Assembly: GCA_963839725.1 (NCBI GenBank) | Contig: CAWIWT010000031.1 | Coordinates: 128,047-192,046 of the forward strand | Reading direction: 5' to 3' | From: Kumtagia sp963839725 | GTDB taxonomy: Bacteria; Pseudomonadota; Alphaproteobacteria; Rhizobiales; Rhizobiaceae | DNA: 64,000 bases | Translations under genes and position numbers: made by a program | Notes under the pieces: model-generated | What the model was told of the DNA's origin: nothing | The model's database searches: none | Seen by the model: only the letters and a program-made list of their open reading frames with translations | Shown here: piece after piece, positions 18,168-26,677 of the stretch | Layout: each line of letters begins with the position of its first letter | Position numbering within the stretch: the stretch's first letter is position 1

Positions 18168-21100
18168 CTAAACCAACTCCACCTCGACAACGCCCGGCAC
18201 GGCGCGCATAGCCGAAGCTACCTGCGGCGAGATGCGGTAGCCACCGGGCAGCGCGACCTCGACTTCGCCGCGCGCGTCGGGCTTGAGCACGACGAAGCTC
18301 ACCTGTCCGTCGCCCTTCATGCCAAGCTGACCGGCGAGCGTTTGCAGCGGACCGGCGTCGCGCACATAGATGCGCAGTGCCTTCTGCACGCGGCTTGCCT
18401 CCTGCTCCAGCGAGCTCACCGTTTGGATGCGCAAATTGATGCCCTCCGGACGATCCTCGGCGGCGACGGTCAACACCACGGAACGGCCGGGCTCCATGAG
18501 ATCGCGATATTGCGCGAGCGTCTCGGAGAACATCACCGCCTCGTACTGCCCGGTCTGGTCCGAAAACATCACCACGCCCATCTTGTTGCCGGTGCGGGTC
18601 TTGCGCTCCTGCTTGGAGGTCACCGTGCCGGCAAGCCGGCCGGCGGTGGCGCCACGCTTCACCGCAGCGGAAAACTCGGCCCAGTTCTGCACGCGCATCT
18701 TCTGCAGCGCCGCCTTGTAGTCATCCAGCGGATGGGCGGAGAGATAAAAACCGACCGCCAGAAACTCCTTGTGCAGCCGCTCCGCCGCCAACCACGGCTC
18801 GGCGGCAGGCAGATGCAGTTTCTGCTGGCGGCTGGCGGAACTCGCGCCGAACATGTCGGTGATGCCAAGTGCTGCATCCTCGTAGGCGCGGGAGGATAGG
18901 CCCATCATGCGCTCGACTCCGGCCATAAGTGCCGCCCGGTCGTGACCGAAGCAATCCAGCGCGCCGGCGAGGATCAGGCTTTCGAACACACGCTTGCCGA
19001 CGATCTTGGGATCGACCCGCTCGCAGAAATCCTCGAGATCGGCGAAGAGCTTTTCCTTGCGCTTCTCGACAATGTGCTCCACGGCGGCATCGCCGACGCC
19101 CTTGATGGCGGCGAGCGCATAAAAGATGCGGTTCTCCTCGACTTCGAAGTTGCGGTAGGACGTCTTCACGGAAGGCGGCACAACGTCGATGCCGAGCCGC
19201 AACGCATCCTGGCGGAAGTCGGCCAGCTTGTCGGTATTCGACATATCCAGCGTCATCGACGCGGCCAGGAATTCGACCGGATAATGCGCCTTGAGATAGG
19301 CCGTCTGATACGACACGACGGCGTAGGCAGCGGCATGCGACTTGTTGAAGCCGTAGTCGGCGAACTTCGCCAAGAGGTCGAAGATGAAGTTCGACTGTGG
19401 TTTGGTTAGCCCGTTCCTGACCGCGCCGTCGACAAAACGGGCGCGCTGCGCGTCCATCTCCGCGCGGATCTTCTTGCCCATCGCGCGGCGCAGCAGGTCG
19501 GCTTCGCCGAGTGAGTAGCCGGAAAGTTCCTGCGCGATCTGCATCACCTGTTCCTGATAGACGATGACGCCTTGAGTTTCGGCTACCAGGTGGTCGATCA
19601 TCGGATGGATCGACGCGATTTCCTCTTCCTTGTGCTTGCGCGCATTGTAGGTCGGAATGTTTTCCATCGGACCTGGGCGATAGAGCGCCACCAGCGCAAT
19701 GATGTCCTCGATGCGGTCCGGCTTCATGCCGATCAGCGCCTTGCGCATGCCCGCCGATTCCACCTGGAACACGCCGACCACTTCGCCCCGCGACAGCATC
19801 TGGTAGGTTTTGTCATCATTTAGCGGCAACCGCGCCAGATCGATGTCGACACCGCGCCGCCGGATCAGCTTGACCGCCGTTTCCAGCACCGTGAGCGTCT
19901 TCAAGCCGAGGAAGTCGAACTTCACCAGCCCCGCCTCTTCCACCAGCTTCATGTTGAACTGGGTGACCGGCATGTCGGAGCGCGGATCGCGATACATCGG
20001 CACCAGTTCGGACAGGGGGCGGTCGCCGATGACAATGCCCGCCGCGTGGGTCGAGGCATGGCGGTAAAGCCCCTCCAGCTTCTGCGCCATATCGAGCAGC
20101 GTACCGACGATCGGCTCCTTTTCCATCTCCTCGGCAAAGCGCGGCTCGCCCTCGATCGCCTTGGCGAGCGTCACTGGATTGGCGGGGTTCTGCGGCACCA
20201 TCTTGCAGAGCCGGTCGACCTGGCCATACGGCATCTGCAGCACGCGGCCGACGTCGCGCAGCACGGCGCGCGCCTGCAGCGACCCGAAGGTAATGATCTG
20301 CGCCACTTGATCGCGTCCGTATTTGCCCTGCACGTAACGGATTACCTCGTCGCGGCGATCCTGGCAGAAGTCGATGTCGAAGTCGGGCATCGATACGCGG
20401 TCGGGGTTGAGGAAGCGCTCGAACAGCAGCGAGAAACGCAGTGGGTCGATGTCGGTGATGGTCAGCGCGTAGGCGACAAGCGAGCCGGCGCCCGAACCAC
20501 GGCCCGGCCCGACCGGAATGCCATGCGCCTTAGCCCATTTGATGAAGTCCGCCACGATCAGGAAGTAGCCGGGGAACTTCATGCGCTCGATAACACCGAG
20601 CTCGAATTCAAGCCGGTCGCGATACTGCTCCTCGGTGTAGCCTTCCGTCATTCCGACCGTTTCAAAGCGCATGGCCAGGCCTTCGCGAGCCTGTCGGCGC
20701 AATTCCTCAACCTCGGCCTTTTCGGCATCGTCTCCCGCGCCGGTGAAGCGCGGCAGGATCGGCGAGCGCTTCTTGGGATAATAGGAGCAGCGCATGGCGA
20801 TCTCGACGGTGTTGTCGATCGCTTCCGGCAGATCGGCGAACAGCACGGACATTTCGGCCTGGCTCTTCAGATAGTTGTCGGGGGTCAACCGCCTGCGGTC
20901 GTCCGAGGCAACCACCGAGCCCTCGGCGATGGCGATCAAAGCGTCGTGTGCGTCGAAATCGTCGCGAACCGGGAAGAATGCCTCGTTGGTGGCAACCAAC
21001 GGCAGCTCGTGGCGATAAGCGAGATCAACGGTCGCGACCTCAATGCGCTTATCCCAGTTGCCGACGCGCTCCAACTCGACATAGAGGCGGTCGCCAAAGA

Positions 21101-21725
21101 TCGCCTTGAGCTTCAGCAGGCGGCCTTCCGCAAGATCGGCGTGGTCGAACTTCAGTGCCATGCCAACCGGGCCATGCGGGCCGCCAGTGAGGCAGATCAG
21201 CCCCTGCGACAGTTCCTCCAACCATTCGGTCGAAACGCGGATCGTCTCGCCTGCGGGATTATCGAGGTAGGCGCGGCTGACCAGCCGGACCAGATTGGCA
21301 TAGCCTTCCGCCGTCGCGGCCAACAGCACGATCGGATTGTGTTCGACGCCGCGACGCTGGCTGCTGCCGCGGTTGCCGTAAGTCGTCTCGCCGCCGAAGG
21401 CTAGGTCGAGTTGGCAGCCGATCAGCGGCTGGATGCCTTCCTTCGTGGTCTTGTTGGCGAATTCGAGCGCGCCGAACAGATTGTTGGTGTCGGTGATGGC
21501 GATCGCCGGCGCACTGTCCCTTTGCGCCAGACTCACTATCTTTCCGATCGGCAGTGCACCCTCCAGCAGCGAATAGGCCGAGTGGACACGCAGGTGCACG
21601 AAGGGCCGCATGCCGGCCGGCGCCTTGGCTTGCGGTGTCATTGCCGCGCGGAGAATGGGGTCGCGCGGGGCTCGGTCGTCAGGCATGGCGGCTCGGTTGT
21701 CGGAGGACTCAATTTGTTGGGTCAT
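18168..21725 (-). CDS. dnaE: DNA polymerase III alpha subunit (replicative)
   Basis: This is the 1185-residue C-family polymerase of the replicative holoenzyme. The N-terminal PHP domain begins FVHLRVHSAYSLLEG. The palm carries the catalytic aspartates in PDFDIDF (residues 447-453) and GPGRGSGAGSLVAYAL. Finger and beta-binding regions follow (DFLGLKTLTVLE, HPMIDHLVAETQGVIVYQEQ). A C-terminal OB fold contains AGRLAGTVTSKQERKT. The N-terminal 35-40 residues are variable and the true start could be as late as MRPFVHLR. It is convergent with dinB. The full-length PHP histidines and normal size indicate DnaE1 and not the ImuA/ImuB-linked DnaE2. Confidence 0.97.
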   Translation of the reverse strand: MTQQIESSDNRAAMPDDRAPRDPILRAAMTPQAKAPAGMRPFVHLRVHSAYSLLEGALPIGKIVSLAQRDSAPAIAITDTNNLFGALEFANKTTKEGIQPLIGCQLDLAFGGETTYGNRGSSQRRGVEHNPIVLLAATAEGYANLVRLVSRAYLDNPAGETIRVSTEWLEELSQGLICLTGGPHGPVGMALKFDHADLAEGRLLKLKAIFGDRLYVELERVGNWDKRIEVATVDLAYRHELPLVATNEAFFPVRDDFDAHDALIAIAEGSVVASDDRRRLTPDNYLKSQAEMSVLFADLPEAIDNTVEIAMRCSYYPKKRSPILPRFTGAGDDAEKAEVEELRRQAREGLAMRFETVGMTEGYTEEQYRDRLEFELGVIERMKFPGYFLIVADFIKWAKAHGIPVGPGRGSGAGSLVAYALTITDIDPLRFSLLFERFLNPDRVSMPDFDIDFCQDRRDEVIRYVQGKYGRDQVAQIITFGSLQARAVLRDVGRVLQMPYGQVDRLCKMVPQNPANPVTLAKAIEGEPRFAEEMEKEPIVGTLLDMAQKLEGLYRHASTHAAGIVIGDRPLSELVPMYRDPRSDMPVTQFNMKLVEEAGLVKFDFLGLKTLTVLETAVKLIRRRGVDIDLARLPLNDDKTYQMLSRGEVVGVFQVESAGMRKALIGMKPDRIEDIIALVALYRPGPMENIPTYNARKHKEEEIASIHPMIDHLVAETQGVIVYQEQVMQIAQELSGYSLGEADLLRRAMGKKIRAEMDAQRARFVDGAVRNGLTKPQSNFIFDLLAKFADYGFNKSHAAAYAVVSYQTAYLKAHYPVEFLAASMTLDMSNTDKLADFRQDALRLGIDVVPPSVKTSYRNFEVEENRIFYALAAIKGVGDAAVEHIVEKRKEKLFADLEDFCERVDPKIVGKRVFESLILAGALDCFGHDRAALMAGVERMMGLSSRAYEDAALGITDMFGASSASRQQKLHLPAAEPWLAAERLHKEFLAVGFYLSAHPLDDYKAALQKMRVQNWAEFSAAVKRGATAGRLAGTVTSKQERKTRTGNKMGVVMFSDQTGQYEAVMFSETLAQYRDLMEPGRSVVLTVAAEDRPEGINLRIQTVSSLEQEASRVQKALRIYVRDAGPLQTLAGQLGMKGDGQVSFVVLKPDARGEVEVALPGGYRISPQVASAMRAVPGVVEVELV

Positions 21726-21854
21726 TGTCGCGCAGACGGGGTGATGACGCCAGCCGGAATGGCTTTCAAGTCACAGGAATGGATATAGGGGAGCGACGGC
21801 ACCGATGCGAATACAGCGGTTTTGCGCTCAAGTCGCTGCTGCTTCTACCAGATA

Positions 21855-22050
21855 CCCCTCTCCGTCTCGCCCTTCGACAAGCTCAGGGCTCGCCACCTCT
21901 CCCCAGAGGGGCGAGGAACCCAAGCTGGAACAGCGGCACCTCTCGAACGCACTGCTTGCAAGGGCGAAGCATCTCAGAACCTGGGTTCCTCGCCCCTCCG
22001 GGGAGAGGTGCCGAGCCCTGAGCTTGTCGAAGGGGCGAGACGGAGAGGGG
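21855..22050. repeat. Large inverted repeat, about 67-bp arms
   Basis: The left arm 21855-21921 and right arm 21983-22050 are nearly perfect reverse complements (outer CCCCTCTCCGTCTCGCCC against GGGCGAGACGGAGAGGGG; inner part GAGGAACCC against GGGTTCCTC), with a loop of about 61 bases. The arms contain CTTCGACAAGCTCAGG, a word seen in many alphaproteobacterial intergenic palindromes. Open frames on both strands here are artefacts of the symmetry. Confidence 0.9.
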
Positions 22051-22752
22051 TTGAAGCAATAGCCGCACCCGCCACCGGGAATAGAATTTGGCAACTCTTT
22101 CCTCTAACCAATTGAAACGACACCCTTGTCAGCATCTTTGGCAGGAGATTTTATTCCCACCAGCACTTTCTCGCGTATTCTCCGCCATAGCAGCTTGCTG
22201 GTGGGAACGGGTGTACAACCGGCATCCAGGCAAGTGTGGCACCGGGCCGGCCACGCAACGGTTAGCGTGGTTTGGGGTGATCCCCCGCAGCCTAGACCCG
22301 GCCCCGGATCAAGCTCGCGAGCCGTTAACTCGGCCGGGTTTGGTTTTGGGGAAGCATGCCGGCGGCGCATGGCGAAGCGTCACTAAACTATACCTTACAA
22401 GGCGCAATGCCATGCGCCGTCTCCCACACCCAAACCCGGGCTTCGAAAAGCCGGGGACCGCGCCCGTGCGTCTGTGCACCAACAGGCCCGAAGCCCACCG
22501 AAGGACGAGATCTCGGCATGCGAAACGAATCCGGGAATCCGCGCGGGCGATCGGCGGTGGATCTGCGAATCGCGGTAGAAATCCCCGCCCCGCCGCGTAG
22601 TATCGCGCCAGGCTGCCGGTTTCGGAAATGGCCAAACGCTACAAGGCTGGCAGCCTCGACCCGAAATTTGGATGAGAAGCCACTCTCGTGAGATTGCGGT
22701 CGCCGACCTTCGCGCCGGCGATCTGCATTTCAAGACCAATTCAGGAGCTACC
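22051..22752. other. Gene-free spacer upstream of cutC, unexplained
   Basis: No protein or RNA gene is recognised in 700 bases. A 12-bp perfect inverted repeat, TTCCCACCAGCA (22154-22165) / TGCTGGTGGGAA (22196-22207), encloses 30 bases. Another hairpin is CCCGGGCTTCGAAAAGCCGGGG near 22435-22456, with arms CCCGGCTTTT-like. Minus-strand frames (22309-22793) show no family signature. It could hold a decayed gene or a structured RNA. Confidence 0.4.
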
Positions 22753-23506
22753 ATGCATACCGCCCCTTTGATCGAAATCTGTGTCGAAGGCATTGACGGG
22801 CTGATCGCCGCCCAAGAGGGCGGCGCGGATCGCGTCGAACTTTGCGCGTCCCTGCTGGAGGGCGGGATAACACCGAGTTTCGGTACCGTGCGCGAGGCAT
22901 TGGGCGTTTCGGCGATACCGATTTCATGTAATCGTCCGCCCGCGCGGCGGCGACTTCCTCTACAGCGAGCTCGAGCACAGCTCGATGGTCGCGGATGTGA
23001 AGACGTTGCGTGAAATGGGTGCAGCCGGTGTGGTCATTGGCTGCCTGAATGCCGACGGCACGATCGATGAATCGCGCATGACCGAACTGGTCGAGGCCGC
23101 TGGTCCGCTGAATGTCACCTGCCACCGCGCCTTCGACATGACCCGCGATCCTTCAGAGGCGCTTGAGGCGCTGATCCGTTGCGGCGTCGGGCGTGTGCTC
23201 ACGAGCGGCCAGCGCGACACTGCCGAGGAAGGCGCGGACCTGCTTGCAAGCCTGGTAAGGCAAGCCGGTGAGCGGATCATCGTGATGGGCTGCGGCGGGC
23301 TCGATGCCGGCAACATCGCGCGAATTCTGGCGAGTACCGGCTTGACGGAAATACATTTCGCCGCGCTCAGGGACGTGCCGAGCGGGATGATCTACCGCAA
23401 CCCGAGTGTCGGCATGGGCGGCGCTGATCTGGATCGCGAATACCGCAATACGGTCACCGATGCGAATGCGGTGGCAGCGACGATTGCGGCTGTCAAGCCC
23501 GTTTAG
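22753..23506 (+). pseudogene. cutC: CutC-like protein, interrupted by a +1 frameshift
   Basis: The first frame, from ATG 22753 (CAGGAG 5 bases upstream), reads PLIEICVEGIDGLIAAQEGG and DRVELCASLLEGG, the CutC opening. It then breaks at ATACCGATTTCATG (22915-22928). Removing one base of ATTT (22921-22924) restores I-P-x-H-V-I-V-R-P-R-G-G-D-F and joins the second frame, which runs to 23506 with CHRAFDMTRDPSEALEAL and VLTSGQ. CutC is a TIM-barrel protein once linked to copper handling; its role is not settled. As in dinB, a single extra base in a homopolymer is the only visible lesion. Confidence 0.88.
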
Positions 23507-23555
23507 GTTAAAGCAGGCAACTTACCAAGCTTTCAGCGAACAGAAGCCCTGCTTC

Positions 23556-24141
23556 TCAGGGCTTCGGCTCGAATACCTTGTACTCGCCCTTGCCGTTGAT
23601 GCGCACGGTCTTTCCCGACAAAACCTGTATTGCTCCTTTTGCGACTTTTTCCTCAATGTCATCCAAGGCGCGTTTGGGATCGTCAAGGCGTACTCCCAAC
23701 AGGCTATCGGCTGTGTAGCTCCACCAGGTAACCCGCTGCATGCGCTCGACGATATCCGGTGAAAAGCGATTGCGGATGACCTTGGCCGGGACACCACCCA
23801 CGATCGCGTACGATGGCACATCCTTGGTCACGACAGCGCCAGAACCGACGACTTTGCCGGTTCCAATGGTAACGCCTCGCTCGATGACAGCCCTTGTGCC
23901 GATCCCCACGTCATGACCGATTGCCACTCCTTCCGGCTGCGTGGGCGACGCCAGGTATTCATGATCCGGCCGTTGTGCCAGCGACGCGAGGCAAGGGAGT
24001 CTCCCATATTGAAATGGGTGAGTCGATAACCATCAGTCGGATGCTCGCCACCGCCAATCGTCACATCAGCTGCGATAAAGCAATAGCGGCCCGAATCCAC
24101 TTGATGCCCGATAAAAGGGTATTTGACAGAGCCACTGGAGT
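23556..24141 (-). pseudogene. Hexapeptide-repeat (CatB-like) acetyltransferase, 5'-truncated and frameshifted
   Basis: The C-terminal part is clear: IGHDVGIGTRAVIERGVTIG, then GAVVTKDVPSYAIVGGVPAK, the left-handed beta-helix and C-terminal signature of xenobiotic/CatB-type acetyltransferases. The N-terminal part (SGRYCFIAADVTIGGGEHPT) is in another frame; a 1-base loss (or 2-base gain) near 23983 is needed to join them as SLASLAQRPDHEYLASPTQP. Upstream, the reading frame runs into the clpX terminator with no start codon, so the first 20 or so residues are missing. This is a true remnant and not a one-base artefact. Confidence 0.8.
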
Positions 24142-24169
24142 GAAATGAAAACGGCGCCCGAAGGCGCCG
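24140..24169 (-). terminator. Intrinsic terminator of clpX
   Basis: On the minus strand CGGCGCC TTCG GGCGCCG is followed by TTTTCATTT, 28 bases past the clpX stop. Confidence 0.88.
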
Positions 24170-24196
24170 CTACAACAGAACCTAAGCTCTAGATAA

Positions 24197-25468
24197 TCAG
24201 GCGCTGGCGCCTTTCTTTTCCTTCTGCTCGGAGTAGATGTAGAGGGGCCGGGCACTGCCGGTCACGACCTCTTCCGAGATCACAACTTCTTGGACGCCTT
24301 CCAGCGCCGGAAGTTCGAACATGGTGTCCAGCAATATGGCTTCCATGATGGAGCGCAGCCCGCGCGCGCCAGTCTTGCGCTCGATGGCGCGCTTGGCGAT
24401 GGCCGAGAGCGCATTCTCATGGAACGTCAGTTCCACGTTCTCCATCTCGAACAAGCGCTGATACTGTTTCACGAGAGCGTTCTTCGGCTCGGTGAGAATC
24501 TGGATCAACGCCGCTTCGTCGAGATCTTCCAGCGTCGCCAGAACCGGCAAGCGGCCGACAAACTCCGGAATGAGACCGAACTTCAGCAGATCCTCAGGCT
24601 CGACCATGCGGAAGAGATCGCCGGTGCGGCGATCTTCAGGCGAAGCGACCCTCGCGCTGAAACCGATCGAGGTCTTGCGGCCGCGATCCGAAATGATGCG
24701 GTCGAGGCCTGCGAATGCGCCGCCGCAGATGAACAGGATGTTGGCGGTGTCGACCTGCAGGAACTCCTGCTGCGGATGCTTGCGGCCACCCTGCGGCGGA
24801 ACCGAAGCAACAGTGCCTTCCATGATCTTCAGCAGCGCCTGCTGCACGCCTTCGCCCGACACGTCGCGGGTGATCGACGGATTGTCCGACTTACGCGAAA
24901 TCTTGTCGATCTCGTCGATGTAGACGATGCCGCGCTGGGCGCGCTCGACATTGTAGTCGGCCGACTGCAGCAGCTTGAGAATGATGTTTTCGACATCCTC
25001 ACCGACGTAGCCGGCTTCGGTCAGCGTCGTCGCATCGGCCATGGTGAACGGCACGTCGATGATACGGGCGAGCGTCTGGGCAAGCAGCGTCTTGCCGCAG
25101 CCCGTAGGGCCGATCAGCAGGATGTTCGACTTCGCCAGTTCAACGTCATTGCTCTTCGTCGCATGCGCGAGACGCTTGTAGTGATTGTGGACCGCAACCG
25201 ACAGCACGCGCTTGGCGTAAGGCTGTCCGATAACATAGTCGTCGAGGACCTTGAGGATTTCCTGCGGTGTCGGCACGCCCTCGCGCGACTTCACCATCGA
25301 GGTCTTGTTCTCCTCGCGAATGATGTCCATGCAAAGTTCGACACATTCGTCGCAGATGAAGACCGTCGGGCCGGCGATCAGCTTGCGAACCTCATGCTGG
25401 CTTTTGCCGCAGAACGAGCAGTAGAGCGTATTCTTAGAATCGCCGCCGCCAGTGCTGACTTTGCTCAT
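24197..25468 (-). CDS. clpX: ATP-dependent Clp protease ATP-binding subunit ClpX
   Basis: This 423-residue AAA+ unfoldase feeds substrates to ClpP. The N-terminal zinc domain has Cys17/Cys20 and Cys39/Cys42. Walker A GPTGCGKT is at residues 120-127, the pore loop reads GYVGED, Walker B is IVYIDEID, and the C-terminal sensor-2 segment is intact. The ClpP-binding loop region (IGF) is visible in KTSIGFSARV. The start is ATG 25468, matching MSKVS...KNTLYCSFCGK of relatives; GTG 25474 lies closer to AAAGGAC but is less likely. It lies about 300 bases downstream of clpP on the same strand. Confidence 0.98.
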   Translation of the reverse strand: MSKVSTGGGDSKNTLYCSFCGKSQHEVRKLIAGPTVFICDECVELCMDIIREENKTSMVKSREGVPTPQEILKVLDDYVIGQPYAKRVLSVAVHNHYKRLAHATKSNDVELAKSNILLIGPTGCGKTLLAQTLARIIDVPFTMADATTLTEAGYVGEDVENIILKLLQSADYNVERAQRGIVYIDEIDKISRKSDNPSITRDVSGEGVQQALLKIMEGTVASVPPQGGRKHPQQEFLQVDTANILFICGGAFAGLDRIISDRGRKTSIGFSARVASPEDRRTGDLFRMVEPEDLLKFGLIPEFVGRLPVLATLEDLDEAALIQILTEPKNALVKQYQRLFEMENVELTFHENALSAIAKRAIERKTGARGLRSIMEAILLDTMFELPALEGVQEVVISEEVVTGSARPLYIYSEQKEKKGASA

Positions 25469-25474
25469 CGTCAC

Positions 25475-25773
25475 TTAGTCCTTTCAGTACCGCTCCCGCA
25501 ACGAAGCGGCCAATCGTCGGCATCAAGTATTAGCCGCGCCAATGCCCTAATGCCAGCGGTTTGGCACGAACAAACGCTTCACGCCGACACAATTCACAAT
25601 CATTGCGGCACTACCAAACCCCTGCCAGAAAGCTAAGCCGCCGAAATCAACATAGGCTTAACGTAGGCTGGCGGCTGCGTCGAGGAAACAGCAAACTGCG
25701 GCTGAATTGCCGCAGTCCCGGTAAAAAACCTGTCATTCTGCCGCCAGGCAGCTCCTGACTTTGGGTTAGGACC
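25475..25773. other. clpP-clpX spacer
   Basis: About 300 bases with no gene; it presumably carries the clpX promoter. No clear hairpin with a T-run marks the end of clpP. Confidence 0.5.
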
Positions 25774-26403
25774 CTAAGCTTTGGCGCCTTCGATTTCTTC
25801 GCGCGAGGTAAGTACCTTGTCAATCAGCCCGAGCTCTAGCGCCTGGTCGGTGGTCAGGAAGTTGTCGCGTTCCATGGCGTTGTGGACTGTCTCGTAGTCC
25901 TGGCCGGTATGCCTGACATAGATTTCGTTCAGACGGCGCTTCAGCCGTTCGGTGAACTGGGCGTGGATCATGATATCCGTCGCCTGCCCCTGATAACCGC
26001 CCGACGGCTGATGCACCATGATCTGCGCGTTCGGAGTGCAGAAGCGCATGTCCTTCGCGCCGGCTGTCAGCAACAGCGAAGCGGCCGACATCGCCTGACC
26101 GACGCAGAGCGTCGAGACGGGCGGCTTGATGAACTGCATCGTGTCGTACATCGCCAGACCGCTGGTGACCACGCCACCAGGCGAGTTGATGTACATGTTG
26201 ATTTCCTTCTTCGGGTTCTCCGCTTCCAGGAAAAGCAGCTGGGCGCATACCAGCGACGCCATGCCGTCTTCGATCGGGCCCGTGATGAAGATGATGCGCT
26301 CCTTCAGCAGCCGCGAGAAGATGTCGTAGGCGCGCTCGCCGCGATTGGTCTGCTCGACCACCATCGGCACGAGGTTCATATAGGTTTCGATGGGGCTCTT
26401 CAT
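25774..26403 (-). CDS. clpP: ATP-dependent Clp protease proteolytic subunit
   Basis: This 209-residue serine protease forms the ClpXP/ClpAP chamber. The catalytic triad is visible as Ser106 (GQAMSAASLL), His131 (IMVHQPSGG) and Asp180 (MERDNF). N-terminal MVVEQTNRGERAYDIFSRLL is canonical. The segment after the nucleophile is A-A-S where most ClpP have M-G-S, and the strand 7/helix E region (QATDIMIHAQFTERLK) is also unusual, suggesting a divergent paralogue. It is followed at 300 bases by clpX on the same strand. Confidence 0.95.
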   Translation of the reverse strand: MKSPIETYMNLVPMVVEQTNRGERAYDIFSRLLKERIIFITGPIEDGMASLVCAQLLFLEAENPKKEINMYINSPGGVVTSGLAMYDTMQFIKPPVSTLCVGQAMSAASLLLTAGAKDMRFCTPNAQIMVHQPSGGYQGQATDIMIHAQFTERLKRRLNEIYVRHTGQDYETVHNAMERDNFLTTDQALELGLIDKVLTSREEIEGAKA

Positions 26404-26677
26404 GGCAGTCCTCGTTTGTGCGGAATCCGGCCTGCGCCGGCGGAATCGAAGCGTGTATGGTTATCCTGTAGATAGGATGCCCACTCCGCCTTGCGCAAGG
26501 CCGCGCGTTACGCTGCCGCCGGTAACCTTGCTTGTTAACGACGGCGGTAAATCCCCTCTTTTCCGCAACGTCATGCGCCCTGTTGTCGTCAGCTCGCAAC
26601 GCTGCTGCCCCCGCCGATAGCGGGGGCGTCGCTAGTTGGGGTTTCAGGTTACCCGATCTGACCGATCTGACCGCCGC

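Noticed and set aside
20046..21404. 452-codon frame antisense to dnaE
   Set aside because: It is a shadow of dnaE; composition is not protein-like and no start signal is present.
21805..22094. Several overlapping open frames on both strands around 21.8-22.1 kb
   Set aside because: All are produced by the inverted repeat at 21855-22050.
22051..22752. tmRNA, RNase P RNA or 6S RNA in the spacer before cutC
   Set aside because: None of the diagnostic segments (tag peptide codons, conserved P RNA core) was found.
24290..25636. 448-codon frame antisense to clpX
   Set aside because: It is a shadow frame of clpX.
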